Shown here piece after piece: positions 8,785 to 17,749 of a stretch of 64,000 nt of DNA; within the stretch, counting starts at the first letter, position 1, and every line of letters begins with the position of its first letter. Source of the stretch: Stenotrophomonas sp. ISL-67. GTDB lineage: Bacteria; Pseudomonadota; Gammaproteobacteria; Xanthomonadales; Xanthomonadaceae. Made by a program: the position numbers and the translations under genes. Location: positions 23,944 through 87,943 of the forward strand of contig NZ_JAGGRL010000008.1 in the NCBI RefSeq assembly GCF_018612915.1, in the 5' to 3' direction. The notes below the pieces were generated by a model. The model worked only from the letters and a program-made list of their open reading frames with translations, did no database searches and was not told where the DNA came from.

Positions 8785-9360
8785 ATGCTCGACTCCCCTG
8801 CGCTGCAAGCCCTGGACGCCCGCCGTTCGGTTCCCGCCCTGCAACTGGGCGCGCCCGGACCGGACCCGGCCACCCTGCAGCGAATGCTGGTGTCGGCCGT
8901 GCGCGTGCCCGACCACGGCAAGCGGGTGCCGTACCGTTTCCTGCGTATTGCCGGCGATGCCCGCCTTGAGCTGGGCGAATTCCTGGCCCGGCGCAGCCGC
9001 GAGCGCGACCCCACCGCCTCCGATGCACAGGTGGAAAAAGACCGCCTGCGCTTTTCGCACGCCCCGCTGATCATCACCGTCATCGCCGCGCCCACGCCGA
9101 GCCCGAAGGTGCCCGAACAGGAGCAGCTGATGACCGCCGGCTGCGTCTGCTTCGCCCTGCTGCAGGCCGCGCAGGCGCTGGGTTTCGGTGCGCAGTGGTT
9201 GACCGCCTGGATGGCCTTCGACCCCGCCGTGCACGCGCACCTGGGCCTGGCCGGGCATGAGCGCATTGCCGGTTTCATCCATATCGGCACTGCCATGACC
9301 GCCGTGCCCGAACGCGAGCGCCCGGATCCGGCCGCGCTGCTGCAGGACTGGGTGGGCTGA
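8785..9360 (+). CDS. nitroreductase family protein (YdjA-like)
   Basis: 191 residues with the nitroreductase fold: an N-terminal FMN-contacting ALDARRSVPA motif, a central VPDHGKRVPYRFLRI, and C-terminal GFGAQWLTAW and FIHIGTA. Its short length and the PDHG motif are typical of the YdjA branch, flavoenzymes that reduce nitro compounds or quinones with NAD(P)H. The natural substrate is unknown. It is the first gene of a tight four-gene run in which the following start codons abut or overlap stop codons. Confidence 0.85.
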   Translation: MLDSPALQALDARRSVPALQLGAPGPDPATLQRMLVSAVRVPDHGKRVPYRFLRIAGDARLELGEFLARRSRERDPTASDAQVEKDRLRFSHAPLIITVIAAPTPSPKVPEQEQLMTAGCVCFALLQAAQALGFGAQWLTAWMAFDPAVHAHLGLAGHERIAGFIHIGTAMTAVPERERPDPAALLQDWVG

Positions 9361-10284
9361 GTGCACACGCCCCTCTACCTGGTCGATGCCAGCCTGTACG
9401 TGTTCCGGGCCTGGCATTCGATGCCCGACGAATTCCAGGACCAGCAGGGCTGGCCGACCAATGCAGTGCATGGGTTTGCCCGCTTCCTGCTCGACCTGCT
9501 CGAGCGCGAACGCCCGCAGCACATTGCCATTGCCTTCGACGAAGCCCTGGACAGCTGCTTCCGGCACACCTTGTACACGGCCTACAAAGCCAACCGCGAC
9601 CCGGCCCCAGAAGTACTGCGGCGTCAGTTCGCGCACTGCAAGGCGCTGTGCAGCGCGTTGGGCCTGGCCGTGCTGGCCCACCATGAGTATGAGGCCGATG
9701 ACCTGATCGGCAGCGCGCTGCACGCGCGCCGCCCGGCCGGCATGCGCGGGGTGATCGTGTCGGCCGACAAGGACCTGTCGCAGCTGTTGTTCGAGCATGA
9801 CGAGCAATGGGATTACGCCCGCAACCAGCGCTGGGGCATGACCGGGGTCAAGGCCCGCCACGGCGTGCATGCACACCAGATCGCCGATTACCTGGCGCTG
9901 TGCGGCGATGCGGTCGACAACATCCCCGGTGTCACCGGTGTCGGCGCCAAATCGGCGGCCGTGCTGCTGGCCCATTTCGGCAGCCTGGACACATTGTACG
10001 AGCGGCTGGATGAAGTACCGTTCCTGCGCCTGCGCGGCGCGGCCCAGATGGCGGTGCGCCTGCGCGAACAGCGCGAACACGCCCTGCTGTGGCGACAACT
10101 GACCACGATCGCGCTGGATGCACCGCTGGGTGCGGCCCAGGCCGACTTCAGCCGTTCCGGCGCCGACCCACAGATGCTGCAGGGCCTGTGCGAAGCGCTG
10201 CGGTTTGGCCCGCTGACCCGGCGCCGGTTGTTCAGCGCCGCCGGTATTCCCGACATTTCCCCTCCCGCCAGCGAGTTCGCATGA
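9361..10284 (+). CDS. 5'-3' exonuclease / flap endonuclease family (Xni-like)
   Basis: 307 residues. The PIN-like nuclease domain has its acidic metal ligands visible: LVDASLYVFRAW (near 10), EADDLIG (near 110) and SADKDLSQL (near 135). The helix-hairpin-helix DNA-binding segment is GDAVDNIPGVTGVGAKSA (about 182-200). This matches stand-alone relatives of the Pol I 5'-nuclease domain, which trim flaps or RNA primers. The GTG start immediately follows the upstream TGA. Full-length polA is not in the window, so this is an accessory nuclease. Confidence 0.88.
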   Translation: MHTPLYLVDASLYVFRAWHSMPDEFQDQQGWPTNAVHGFARFLLDLLERERPQHIAIAFDEALDSCFRHTLYTAYKANRDPAPEVLRRQFAHCKALCSALGLAVLAHHEYEADDLIGSALHARRPAGMRGVIVSADKDLSQLLFEHDEQWDYARNQRWGMTGVKARHGVHAHQIADYLALCGDAVDNIPGVTGVGAKSAAVLLAHFGSLDTLYERLDEVPFLRLRGAAQMAVRLREQREHALLWRQLTTIALDAPLGAAQADFSRSGADPQMLQGLCEALRFGPLTRRRLFSAAGIPDISPPASEFA

Positions 10285-10832
10285 GTCCCAACACGCAAGC
10301 CCCGAAGGTCGTCTATGAAGGCAAGTACCAGCGCATGGTCGTGCGCGGCACGTGGGAGTACAGCGAACGCACCCACGCCGGCGGCCTGGCCGCGATCATC
10401 ATCGCCGTCACTCCCGACGACAATGTGCTGTTCGTCGAGCAGTTCCGGGTACCGCTGCAGGCCCATACGATCGAGATGCCGGCCGGCCTGGTCGGCGACA
10501 TCGACGCCGACGAATCGATCGAAGTTTCCGCGGTACGCGAGCTCGAAGAAGAAACCGGCTGGACTGCCGACCATGCCGACGTGTTGATGATCGGGCCGAC
10601 CTCCTCCGGCGCCAGCAGCGAGAAGATCGCCTTCGTGCGCGCCACCGGCCTGCGCAAGGTGGGCGCTGGCGGCGGCGACGCCAGCGAGGACATTACCGTG
10701 CATGAAGTTCCGCGCGCCCGCGCGGCGGCGTGGCTGGTGGAGAAGATGGCCCAGGGCTACGAGCTGGATGCCAAGCTGTGGGCCGGCCTGTGGATGATCG
10801 AACACCACCTGGATGGCACCGCACGTGGCTGA
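10281..10832 (+). CDS. NUDIX hydrolase, ADP-ribose pyrophosphatase-like
   Basis: 183 residues with a complete Nudix box, G-x5-E-x7-RELEEETGW (about 78-100), which binds the catalytic divalent metal. The upstream VEQFRVPLQAHTIEMPAGL is typical of ADP-sugar pyrophosphatases (NudF/YffH branch), so nucleoside-diphosphate sugars are the likely substrates. The ATG overlaps the previous stop as ATGA. The 3' end overlaps the next gene by 20 nt, indicating strong coupling. Confidence 0.87.
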   Translation: MSPNTQAPKVVYEGKYQRMVVRGTWEYSERTHAGGLAAIIIAVTPDDNVLFVEQFRVPLQAHTIEMPAGLVGDIDADESIEVSAVRELEEETGWTADHADVLMIGPTSSGASSEKIAFVRATGLRKVGAGGGDASEDITVHEVPRARAAAWLVEKMAQGYELDAKLWAGLWMIEHHLDGTARG

Positions 10833-11619
10833 TTCGGGCACGCAGGCATTGTCGGCGCTGCTTGGCGGCGATGATCCGGACATCTACACCGTTCACCGGG
10901 CGCACGGCACGTCTGCCTATGTGCTGCTGGCCGACCATGCCGGCCAGCAGGTGCCCCGGGCACTGGACGGTCTGGGCCTGCCGCAGGCGGAGCTGGACCG
11001 GCATATCGGCTGGGACATCGGCATTGCCGGGGTTACGCGGGCGCTGGCGGCGCGGCTGGACGCCTGGGCAATCGAGCAGACCTATTCGCGCCTGCTGATC
11101 GACTGCAACCGGCCGCTGTCCTCGCCGACGCTGATTCCCGAGACCAGCGACGGCACCGTAGTGCCGGGCAATGCGGGGATATCCGACGTCCAGCGACAGC
11201 AGCGCATCGATGCGATCCATGTACCGTACCACGCACGCATCGACACGGAGCTGGCGGCCCGCGCCGACGCCACGCGCCCGACCCTGCTGGTGATGATGCA
11301 CAGCTTCACCCCAGTGATGAACGGCGTGGCGCGCCCGTGGCACGCCGGCGTGCTGTACCACCGCGACACGCGCTTCGCCCATGCGTTGCTGCAGGCACTG
11401 CGCGATGAGGGCGACCTGGTGGTGGGCGACAACGAACCCTATTCGGTCAGCAGCACCAGCGATTACGCGGTGCCGGTGCATGGCGAAGGCCGTGGGCTGC
11501 TGCATGTGGAGCTGGAAATCCGCCAGGACCTGATTGCCGATGCTGCAGGGCAGTTTGCCTGGGCAGCGCGGTTGGCGCGGGTGTTTGGTGCGCTCGAATC
11601 CAAGTTGCTGCGCGCGTAG
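10813..11619 (+). CDS. N-formylglutamate amidohydrolase family protein
   Basis: 268 residues of the HutG-like N-formylglutamate amidohydrolase family. Visible landmarks are LLADHAGQQVPRAL near the N-terminus, LLIDCNRPLSSP (about 95-107), LVMMHSFTPVMNG and the metal-ligand region LHVELEIRQDLI (about 232-244). No hut genes flank it; it is the last gene of the nitroreductase-nuclease-NUDIX run. The true substrate may differ from the histidine-degradation intermediate. Confidence 0.85.
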   Translation: MAPHVADSGTQALSALLGGDDPDIYTVHRAHGTSAYVLLADHAGQQVPRALDGLGLPQAELDRHIGWDIGIAGVTRALAARLDAWAIEQTYSRLLIDCNRPLSSPTLIPETSDGTVVPGNAGISDVQRQQRIDAIHVPYHARIDTELAARADATRPTLLVMMHSFTPVMNGVARPWHAGVLYHRDTRFAHALLQALRDEGDLVVGDNEPYSVSSTSDYAVPVHGEGRGLLHVELEIRQDLIADAAGQFAWAARLARVFGALESKLLRA

Positions 11620-11690
11620 CTTCTGGCTCTGGCTGGCTGCTCCTGAGTTCTGCGCCAACTGCAGCGTTTCAATTCTTACGTGCAGGGGCG

Positions 11691-11800
11691 GCCGCCGGGC
11701 AGCCCCGCTCCGAGACACGCCGTGAACCCATCCATGGGGGCTGCTAGAATACATCCATGTTTTCTAGCGTCTCTCCGGGGGCTACCCGGCGGCCGCCCCC
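11691..11800. repeat. branched structured repeat, copy B1
   Basis: Core 11717-11742 (ACGCCGTGAACCCATCCATG...) plus hairpin 11743-11768 (GCTAGAATACAT over ATGTTTTCTAGC, one T-T mismatch). The outer arms pair imperfectly: GGGGCGGCCGCCGGG and GAGAC on the left with GTCTC and CCCGGCGGCCGCCCC on the right. Same orientation as copy A. It occupies part of the gene-free stretch 11620-12078 between convergent genes. Confidence 0.8.
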
Positions 11801-11831
11801 ATACATGGTCGCGATGCGGTGGGAAAGAGCA

Positions 11832-11853
11832 GCCACGCAGGGCGTGACTCTAC
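11832..11853. repeat. single SMAG/REP palindrome
   Basis: GCCACGCAGGGCGTGACTCTAC, the reverse orientation of the GTAG form with one mismatch, located between structured repeat copies B1 and B2. Confidence 0.75.
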
Positions 11854-11915
11854 GCGTTGCCATTGCCGTTGCCGTTTATTGTCTCTGGCCACCGACGTTC
11901 TGTCGGAGGGACGGC

Positions 11916-12060
11916 GGGTGTAGGGGTACGGGGGGCTTTACGAAACATGGATGTTTCGTAAGAGCCTCCATGGAAGGATTCACGGCGCCCCCCCGTATCC
12001 CTGCAGCCGCCGGCCCTCAGCGCGCGATGCATCAGCCAACGGCTGTTCGCCGGAATGCAG
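11916..12060. repeat. branched structured repeat, copy B2
   Basis: Hairpin 11938-11961 (TTACGAAACAT, GG, ATGTTTCGTAA) followed by core 11963-11987 (AGCCTCCATGGAAGGATTCA...). Outer arms GGGGTACGGGGGG (left) and CCCCCCCGTATCCC (right) are complementary but quite unlike those of copies A and C. The right flank (AACGGCTGTTCGCC, AAAGCAGCCGGGCAG) matches the flank of copy C. Orientation is opposite to B1. Confidence 0.8.
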
Positions 12061-12078
12061 AAAGCAGCCGGGCAGCGA

Positions 12079-13023
12079 TCAACCGGCGAAGCGATCCGTA
12101 GCACGCACCAGCGCGTCGATGTTCTCCGCTTCAAACGCCGAATGGCCCGACGCCGGGCTGATTTCCAACGTCGATTTCGGCCATGCCTTGTGCAGCTCCC
12201 ACGCATTCTGCAGCGGGCACACCACGTCGTAGCGCCCGTGCACGATCACGCCAGGGATGTCGGCGATCTTGTGTGCGTCGCGCAGCAGCTGCTCTTCGAC
12301 CTCGAAGAAGCCGCCGTTGACGAAATAGTGGTTCTCGATGCGCGCGAACGCCAGCGCGAAGCGCGGGTCTTCATGGCTGTTCACGAAGTCGGCATCTACA
12401 TGCAGGAAGCTGGTCGCCCCTTCCCACACGCTCCACGCCCTGGCCGCGGCCAGCCGGGTGGCTTCATCGTCGCTGGTCAGGCGGCGGTGGAAGGCGGAGA
12501 TCAGGTCATGGCGTTCCACCGCCGGGATCGGCGCCAGGTAGTGTTCCCACGCATCCGGGAACAGACGGTTGGCGCCTTCCTGGTAGAACCACTCCAGCTC
12601 CCAGCGGCGCAGCATGAAGATGCCGCGCAGCACCAGCTCGGTCACCTGACGTGGGTGGGTCTGGGCGTAGGCCAGCGCCAGGGTCGAGCCCCAGCTGCCA
12701 CCGAACACCTGCCAGCGCTCCACCTGCAGGTGCTCGCGCAGCTTCTCGATATCGGCCACCAGGTCCCAGGTGGTGTTGTCCACCAGGTCGGCGTGTGGGG
12801 TCGAACGGCCTGCACCACGCTGGTCGAACAGGATGATGCGGTACTTTGCCGGGTCGTGGAACTGGCGCATCTTGTCGCTGCAGCCGCCACCGGGACCGCC
12901 GTGCAGCATCACCACCGGCTTGCCCTGCGGGTTGCCGCACTGTTCGAAATACAACGTGTGGCGGTCGTCGACTTTCAGGGTGCCAACGTCGTAAGGGGTG
13001 ATGGCCGGGTACAGCGTGCGCAT
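12079..13023 (-). CDS. pip: proline iminopeptidase
   Basis: 314 residues, an alpha/beta hydrolase that removes N-terminal proline from peptides. With the start at ATG 13021-13023, the nucleophile in FGGSWGS is Ser110, with Asp266 in HGRYDVV and His294 in SGHS. These are the numbers of the characterised Xanthomonas enzyme, and GGAG lies 8 nt upstream. An upstream ATG at 13056 would add 11 residues and is less likely. HGGPGGG (oxyanion) and the family signatures are intact. It follows prmC on the same strand by 34 nt. Confidence 0.93.
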   Translation of the reverse strand: MRTLYPAITPYDVGTLKVDDRHTLYFEQCGNPQGKPVVMLHGGPGGGCSDKMRQFHDPAKYRIILFDQRGAGRSTPHADLVDNTTWDLVADIEKLREHLQVERWQVFGGSWGSTLALAYAQTHPRQVTELVLRGIFMLRRWELEWFYQEGANRLFPDAWEHYLAPIPAVERHDLISAFHRRLTSDDEATRLAAARAWSVWEGATSFLHVDADFVNSHEDPRFALAFARIENHYFVNGGFFEVEEQLLRDAHKIADIPGVIVHGRYDVVCPLQNAWELHKAWPKSTLEISPASGHSAFEAENIDALVRATDRFAG

Positions 13024-13057
13024 GGACGGAGCTCCATTGGAATGGCGGTCGCTCATT

Positions 13058-13915
13058 CTACCGTTGCGTGGCAGGCCACCGGCCCAGGCTCACCCGGTCA
13101 CGCTGTTCCAGGTCCTGCGCCGTCTCCACATCCATGAATCCCGTGCCCTCCAGCAGCGCGCGGATCGGCTCGCCCTGGTCCCAGCCATGTTCGATCAGCA
13201 GCCAACCGCCCGGCTGCAGGTGCGCAGGCGCACCGGCAATGATCAGGCGGATGTCGTCCAGCCCGTCCTGACCGGAGGCCAGCGCAGTGGGCGGCTCGAA
13301 GCGCAGGTCGCCCTGTGCCAGGTGCGGGTCGTCGCTGGCGATGTAGGGCGGATTGCTCGCGATCAGGTCGAAACGCTCGCCAGCCAGCGGCGCGTGCCAG
13401 GACCCCTGCCGGAACCCGACATTGGCCAGCCCATGCTGGCGGGCGTTGCCGGCAGCGACGGCGATCGCGTCCCCACTCATGTCCGTGGCCACTATCTGCG
13501 CCAGCGGGCGTTCACTGGCCAGGGCCAGCGCAATGGCGCCGCTGCCGGTGCCCAGGTCGGCAATCCGCAGCGGCACGCCTTCCGGCATGCGCCCCAGCGC
13601 CAGCTCGACCAGCCGCTCGGTTTCCGGGCGGGGAATCAACGTGGCGGGGCTGACGGCCAGGTCCAGGGTCCAGAAGCCGCGGCGGCCGAGCAGGTAGGCC
13701 ACCGGCTCACCGGCGATGCGACGCTGCAGCAGGGCCGCAAACGCCTCCGCCGTGGCCGGTTCGAGCGGATCAGTGGCATGTGCGAACAGCCAGCCGCGCT
13801 CGCGCCCCAGCACATGCAGCAGCAGCAGTTCGGCCTCGTGCCGGCCTTCCACCCCGGGCAGCTCGCGGGCCGCGGCGGCAAGCAGCTGGCGGATCTCCTG
13901 CGGGGCGGCGTTCAT
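13058..13915 (-). CDS. prmC: peptide chain release factor N5-glutamine methyltransferase
   Basis: 285 residues. The N-terminal helical domain (1-80) is followed by a SAM-binding Rossmann domain with [16 protein letters not shown] (118-133) and the catalytic NPPY at 188-191, which methylates the GGQ glutamine of RF1 and RF2. The open frame extends upstream, but the ATG at 13913-13915 begins the conserved N-terminus. In many bacteria prmC follows prfA; here prfA is absent and pip follows. Confidence 0.92.
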   Translation of the reverse strand: MNAAPQEIRQLLAAAARELPGVEGRHEAELLLLHVLGRERGWLFAHATDPLEPATAEAFAALLQRRIAGEPVAYLLGRRGFWTLDLAVSPATLIPRPETERLVELALGRMPEGVPLRIADLGTGSGAIALALASERPLAQIVATDMSGDAIAVAAGNARQHGLANVGFRQGSWHAPLAGERFDLIASNPPYIASDDPHLAQGDLRFEPPTALASGQDGLDDIRLIIAGAPAHLQPGGWLLIEHGWDQGEPIRALLEGTGFMDVETAQDLEQRDRVSLGRWPATQR

Positions 13916-14146
13916 GGCGGGCCTGGGCGACGGTGGGGGCGCAGTGTAGGCCAATGGCGGCACAGGCCGTGCCCGCGACCGGATGCCGCAGTGGCCTGTC
14001 GGCGCTAAAAGGCTGTTCAGGGTCTGGGCCAACCGGATAAGCAGCGGCTATCAGCGTGGTGACCGCGAAATCCATGAAAACCCTTTGCAGACAATCAGCT
14101 ACGGATGAATAGCGCCTCCCGTTCACTCCCGGATCAGGCCCTTTCG

Positions 14147-14172
14147 ATAGACTGTATCTATCGTATAGATGA
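14147..14172 (+). promoter_or_regulatory. probable OxyR operator of ahpC
   Basis: ATAG at 14147-14150 and CTAT at 14158-14161 are separated by exactly 7 nt, matching one half of the OxyR ATAG-N7-CTAT-N7-ATAG-N7-CTAT consensus. The second half is degenerate. It ends about 10 nt before the predicted -35, a usual site for an activator. OxyR control of ahpC is established in xanthomonads. Confidence 0.6.
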
Positions 14173-14182
14173 AATCAATGCA

Positions 14183-14212
14183 TTGTCCTTATCGAAAGCG
14201 AGCCGGTACTCT
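14183..14212 (+). promoter_or_regulatory. predicted sigma70-type ahpC promoter
   Basis: TTGTCC (14183-14188) and TACTCT (14207-14212) with an 18-nt spacer. This would put the transcript start near 14219, about 37 nt ahead of the ahpC ATG. Confidence 0.45.
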
Positions 14213-14255
14213 GTGTTGGCTGCTTCACCCATCCCCTTCACCACGAGGAATATCG

Positions 14256-14819
14256 ATGTCGCTCATCAACACCCAGATCAAGCCGTTCGAAGCCAATGCT
14301 TACCAGAATGGCGAGTTCATCAAGGTTTCCGACAGCACCCTGAAGGGCCAGTGGTCGGTACTGATCTTCATGCCGGCCGCATTCACCTTCAACTGCCCGA
14401 CCGAGATTGAAGACGCCGCCGATCATTACGCCGAGTTCCAGAAGGCCGGTGCCGAGGTGTACATCGTCACCACCGACACCCACTTCTCGCACAAGGTGTG
14501 GCACGAAACCTCGCCGGCCGTCGGCAAGGCCCAGTTCCCGCTGGTCGGCGACCCGACCCACCAGCTGACCAACGCCTTCGGTGTGCACATTGCCGAGGAA
14601 GGCCTGGCCCTGCGCGGCACCTTCATCATCAATCCGGAAGGCGTGATCAAGACCCTGGAGATCCACTCCAACGAGATCGCCCGCGACGTCTCCGAGACCC
14701 TGCGCAAGCTGAAGGCTGCCCAGTTCACCGCCGCCAACCCGAACCAGGTGTGCCCGGCCAAGTGGAAGGAAGGCGAGAAGACCCTGACCCCGTCGCTGGA
14801 CCTGGTCGGCAAGATCTAA
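14256..14819 (+). CDS. ahpC: alkyl hydroperoxide reductase peroxiredoxin subunit
   Basis: 187 residues, the usual AhpC length. Peroxidatic Cys47 lies in FTFNCPTE and resolving Cys166 in VCPAKW, so it is a typical 2-Cys peroxiredoxin that reduces H2O2 and organic peroxides and is recycled by AhpF. The start at ATG 14256 is supported by GAGGAA upstream and family length. It is the first gene of the ahpC-ahpF-oxyR block known in Xanthomonas, behind an OxyR-like operator. A strong intercistronic hairpin separates it from ahpF. Confidence 0.96.
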   Translation: MSLINTQIKPFEANAYQNGEFIKVSDSTLKGQWSVLIFMPAAFTFNCPTEIEDAADHYAEFQKAGAEVYIVTTDTHFSHKVWHETSPAVGKAQFPLVGDPTHQLTNAFGVHIAEEGLALRGTFIINPEGVIKTLEIHSNEIARDVSETLRKLKAAQFTAANPNQVCPAKWKEGEKTLTPSLDLVGKI

Positions 14820-14829
14820 CCGCAACGCC

Positions 14830-14864
14830 TCACCCCCATTCCCGTTTTGACGGGAGTGGGGGTG
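14830..14864 (+). terminator. ahpC-ahpF intercistronic hairpin
   Basis: TCACCCCCA pairs with TGGGGGTGA, extended by CCCGT with ACGGG around a TTT loop. No U-tract follows. It is therefore more likely an attenuating or 3'-stabilising structure that keeps ahpC above ahpF than a full terminator. Confidence 0.65.
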
Positions 14865-14972
14865 AACCCAAGCCGGTGCGCCCGCGCCCGCTTCGGTTCA
14901 CCCCCATGCCGCCCAGATGTACCGTAGCGGTACGTCGACGCAGTTCCTTTGCCTGAATCAAGGAGTTTTTCG

Positions 14973-16565
14973 ATGTTGGATGCCAACCTCCAGTCCCAGC
15001 TGAAGACCTATCTGGAACGCGTCACCCGGCCGATCCAGATCACCGCGCACGCCGATGACGGCGCCAAGTCGCAGGAAATGCTGGAACTGCTCGAGACCCT
15101 GGTCAGCCTGTCCAGCCAGATCACGCTGGACGTGCGCCGCGACGGCGCCGAGCGCACCCCCTCCTTCGCGCTGACCACCCCGGGCCAGGACATCCACCTG
15201 GCCTTCGCCGGCCTGCCGATGGGCCACGAATTCACCTCGCTGGTGCTGGCCCTGCTGCAGGTGGGTGGCCACCCGTCCAAGGCGGCGGCCGACGTGATCG
15301 AACAGGTGCAGGGGCTTGAAGGCGACTACAGGTTTGAAACCTACTTCTCGCTGTCGTGCCAGAACTGCCCGGACGTGGTCCAGGCGCTGAACCTGGCGGC
15401 GGTGCTGAACCCGCGCATCCAGCACGTGGCGATCGACGGCGGGCTGTTCCCGGCCGAGGTCGAAGCGCGCCAGATCATGTCCGTGCCCACCGTGTACCTC
15501 AACGGCGAAGTGTTCGACCAGGGCCGCATGAGCCTGGAGCAGATCGTGGCCAAGCTGGACACCGGTTCGGCCAAGCGCGATGCAGCGAAGATCGCGGCGA
15601 AGGCGCCATACGACGTGCTGGTGATCGGCGGTGGCCCGGCCGGTGCCGCCGCGGCGATCTATGCCGCGCGCAAGGGCATCCGCACCGGCGTGGCCGCCGA
15701 GCGTTTCGGTGGCCAGGTGCTGGACACCATGGCGATCGAGAACTTCATCTCGGTCAAGGAAACCGAAGGTCCGAAGCTGGCCACGGCGCTGGAACAGCAT
15801 GTGCGCGAGTACGACGTGGACATCATGAACCTGCAGCGCGCCAGCGGCCTGGTGCCGGCCGGCGACGATGGCCTGGTGGAAATCACGCTGGAGAACGGCG
15901 CGTCGCTGAAGTCGCGTACGGTGATCCTGTCCACCGGTGCGCGCTGGCGCCAGATGAACGTGCCCGGCGAAGACCAGTACCGCAACAAGGGCGTGGCCTA
16001 CTGCCCGCACTGCGACGGCCCGTTGTTCAAGGGCAAGCACGTGGCGGTGATCGGCGGCGGCAACTCCGGGGTCGAGGCAGCGATCGATCTGGCCGGCATC
16101 GTGACGCATGTGACCCTTTTTGAATTCGATGACAAACTCCGCGCCGATGAGGTACTGCAGAAGAAGCTGCGCAGCCTGGGCAACGTCACCATCATCACCA
16201 GCGCGCTCACCCAGGAAGTACTGGGCGACGGGCAGAAGGTGAACGGCCTGGTGTACAAGGACCGCATCGGTGGCGATGCCCACCGTGTGGAGCTGGAAGG
16301 CATCTTCGTGCAGATCGGGCTGCTGCCCAATACGGAGTGGCTGAAGGACTCGGTGGCACTGTCGCCGCGCGGCGAAGTGGTCATTGACGACCGCGGCCAG
16401 ACCAGTGTTCCGGGCGTGTTCGCCGCAGGAGATTGCACAACCGTACCCTACAAGCAGATCATCATCGCCATGGGTGCCGGCTCGACGGCCGCACTGAGCG
16501 CTTTTGACCATTTGATCCGAACTACCGTTCCCAAGAGCAGCGGCGCTGTCGCCGAAGCTGCCTGA
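14973..16565 (+). CDS. ahpF: alkyl hydroperoxide reductase flavoprotein subunit
   Basis: 530 residues. Tandem thioredoxin folds occupy 1-200 with the redox pair Cys129-Cys132 (SCQNCPD). A FAD/NADH thioredoxin-reductase-like part follows ([10 protein letters not shown] near 216) with the second pair in CPHCDG near 350. It passes electrons from NAD(P)H to AhpC. The ATG at 14973 has AAGGAG at 14960-14965; an upstream in-frame ATG lacks such support. A textbook terminator follows the gene. Confidence 0.95.
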   Translation: MLDANLQSQLKTYLERVTRPIQITAHADDGAKSQEMLELLETLVSLSSQITLDVRRDGAERTPSFALTTPGQDIHLAFAGLPMGHEFTSLVLALLQVGGHPSKAAADVIEQVQGLEGDYRFETYFSLSCQNCPDVVQALNLAAVLNPRIQHVAIDGGLFPAEVEARQIMSVPTVYLNGEVFDQGRMSLEQIVAKLDTGSAKRDAAKIAAKAPYDVLVIGGGPAGAAAAIYAARKGIRTGVAAERFGGQVLDTMAIENFISVKETEGPKLATALEQHVREYDVDIMNLQRASGLVPAGDDGLVEITLENGASLKSRTVILSTGARWRQMNVPGEDQYRNKGVAYCPHCDGPLFKGKHVAVIGGGNSGVEAAIDLAGIVTHVTLFEFDDKLRADEVLQKKLRSLGNVTIITSALTQEVLGDGQKVNGLVYKDRIGGDAHRVELEGIFVQIGLLPNTEWLKDSVALSPRGEVVIDDRGQTSVPGVFAAGDCTTVPYKQIIIAMGAGSTAALSAFDHLIRTTVPKSSGAVAEAA

Positions 16566-16572
16566 AACGTCC

Positions 16573-16599
16573 GGTTCCCCGCTTGCGGGGAACCTTTTT
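16573..16599 (+). terminator. rho-independent terminator after ahpF
   Basis: Perfect stem GGTTCCCCGC/GCGGGGAACC with a TT loop (16573-16594), followed by five T residues. It separates the ahp transcript from oxyR. Confidence 0.92.
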
Positions 16600-16656
16600 A
16601 CCTGCTGGGTAAACCACGCCATCACCCGGTCCATTACCGTCTAGAGGTACAAGGAA

Positions 16657-17613
16657 ATGAACCTACGTGATCTGAAATATCTGGTGGCGCTGGCTGACCA
16701 TCGCCACTTTGGTCGAGCGGCGGCGTCCTGCTTCGTCAGCCAGCCCACGCTGTCGACCCAGATCCGCAAGCTCGAGGATGAGCTGGGCCTGCCGCTGGTG
16801 GAACGCTCCCCGCGCAAAGTGATGCTGACCCCGGCCGGGTTGGAAGCGGCCGCGCGCGCACGCACCATCGTGGGCGAGATCGAACAACTGAAAGAGGCGG
16901 CACGACGTAGCCGCGACCCGGAAGCGGGAACGGTACGGCTGGGCATCTTCCCTACGCTGGGCCCGTACCTGCTGCCGCATGTCATCCCCAATATCCGCAG
17001 CCGGTTTCCGCAACTGGAACTGCTGCTGGTCGAGGAAAAAAGCGATGAGCTGCTGAACCGCCTGCGCGACGGCCGGCTGGACGCGGCGCTGTTGGCCCTG
17101 CCGCTGGACGACGACCAGCTGCATGCCGAGTTCCTGTTCGAGGAACCGTTCCTGCTCGCCGTCTCCGGCCAGCATCCGCTGGCGCGACGCCTCCACCTGG
17201 ACGTACAGGAGCTGTCCTCGCAGAAGCTGCTGCTGCTCGAAGACGGGCACTGCCTGCGCGACCAGGCGCTGGCGGTGTGCCGGCTGTTCGGCGCCAACGA
17301 GAAATCCGAGTTCCGCGCCACCAGCCTGGAGACGCTGCGACAGATGGTCGCGGCCGACGTAGGCATCACCCTGCTGCCTACCCTGTCGGTCAAGCCACCG
17401 GTGCCGCGCTCGGACAACATCCGCCTGCTTGATTTCGAGGGCGATGACCGCCCCAGCCGGCGCATCGCAATGGCCTGGCGGCGCAGCTCGGCCATGACCG
17501 GCTTCCTGGAGCAGCTGGCCGAGCAGTTCAAGCGGCTGCCGGAAGCGCTGTTCACGTTGGACACCGGCGACGCGGCGGCCGACCGCCCGCGCCCGATCCA
17601 GCCACGGGTCTGA
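16657..17613 (+). CDS. oxyR: hydrogen peroxide-inducible LysR-type regulator OxyR
   Basis: 318 residues. The LysR helix-turn-helix spans 1-60 (FGRAAASCFVSQPTLSTQI) and the sensor domain has Cys199 and Cys208 in EDGHCLRDQALAVCR, the same positions as the disulfide-forming pair of E. coli OxyR. It activates peroxide defence genes on oxidation. The ATG at 16657 has AAGGAA upstream. It lies directly after the ahpF terminator and so is at least partly independently transcribed. The tail after 300 (AADRPRPIQPRV) is a short extension. Confidence 0.95.
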   Translation: MNLRDLKYLVALADHRHFGRAAASCFVSQPTLSTQIRKLEDELGLPLVERSPRKVMLTPAGLEAAARARTIVGEIEQLKEAARRSRDPEAGTVRLGIFPTLGPYLLPHVIPNIRSRFPQLELLLVEEKSDELLNRLRDGRLDAALLALPLDDDQLHAEFLFEEPFLLAVSGQHPLARRLHLDVQELSSQKLLLLEDGHCLRDQALAVCRLFGANEKSEFRATSLETLRQMVAADVGITLLPTLSVKPPVPRSDNIRLLDFEGDDRPSRRIAMAWRRSSAMTGFLEQLAEQFKRLPEALFTLDTGDAAADRPRPIQPRV

Positions 17614-17640
17614 CGATCACGCTGAACCGGCCGTGCCGGG

Positions 17641-17660
17641 GCGACCCGGGTCCGGGTCGC
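17641..17660 (+). terminator. hairpin downstream of oxyR
   Basis: Perfect 9-bp palindrome GCGACCCGG/CCGGGTCGC with a 2-nt centre, 27 nt after the oxyR stop. It has no U-tract, so its terminating strength is uncertain. Confidence 0.45.
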
Positions 17661-17690
17661 ATCCGCCGCTGATAGGCAGCACAATAGAAC

Positions 17691-17719
17691 AAGGCGGTGC
17701 CAGCAGGCGCCGCCTTTTG
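17691..17719 (+). terminator. terminator-like hairpin in the rnk-like leader
   Basis: AAGGCGG (17691-17697) pairs with CCGCCTT (17710-17716) and is followed by a short T run. It either ends the oxyR transcript or attenuates the next gene. Confidence 0.6.
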
Positions 17720-17749
17720 CATGGGTCTTCCATAACCAAGGAGTTTCAG

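Larger units (their letters stand above)
13916..14255. other. prmC-ahpC divergent regulatory region
   Basis: 340 nt without a gene. The ahpC side contains a probable OxyR operator, a sigma70-like promoter and a 9-bp inverted repeat (CTTTCGATA at 14141-14149, TATCGAAAG at 14190-14198) that brackets them. The prmC side shows no clear motif. Confidence 0.6.

Noticed and set aside
11620..12078. Insertion sequence or prophage remnant
   Set aside because: No transposase or integrase frame and no target-site duplication found. The region is made of structured repeats and one SMAG palindrome.
14958..16634. 558-residue open frame antisense to ahpF
   Set aside because: Same artefact. AhpF on the plus strand has complete redox motifs.
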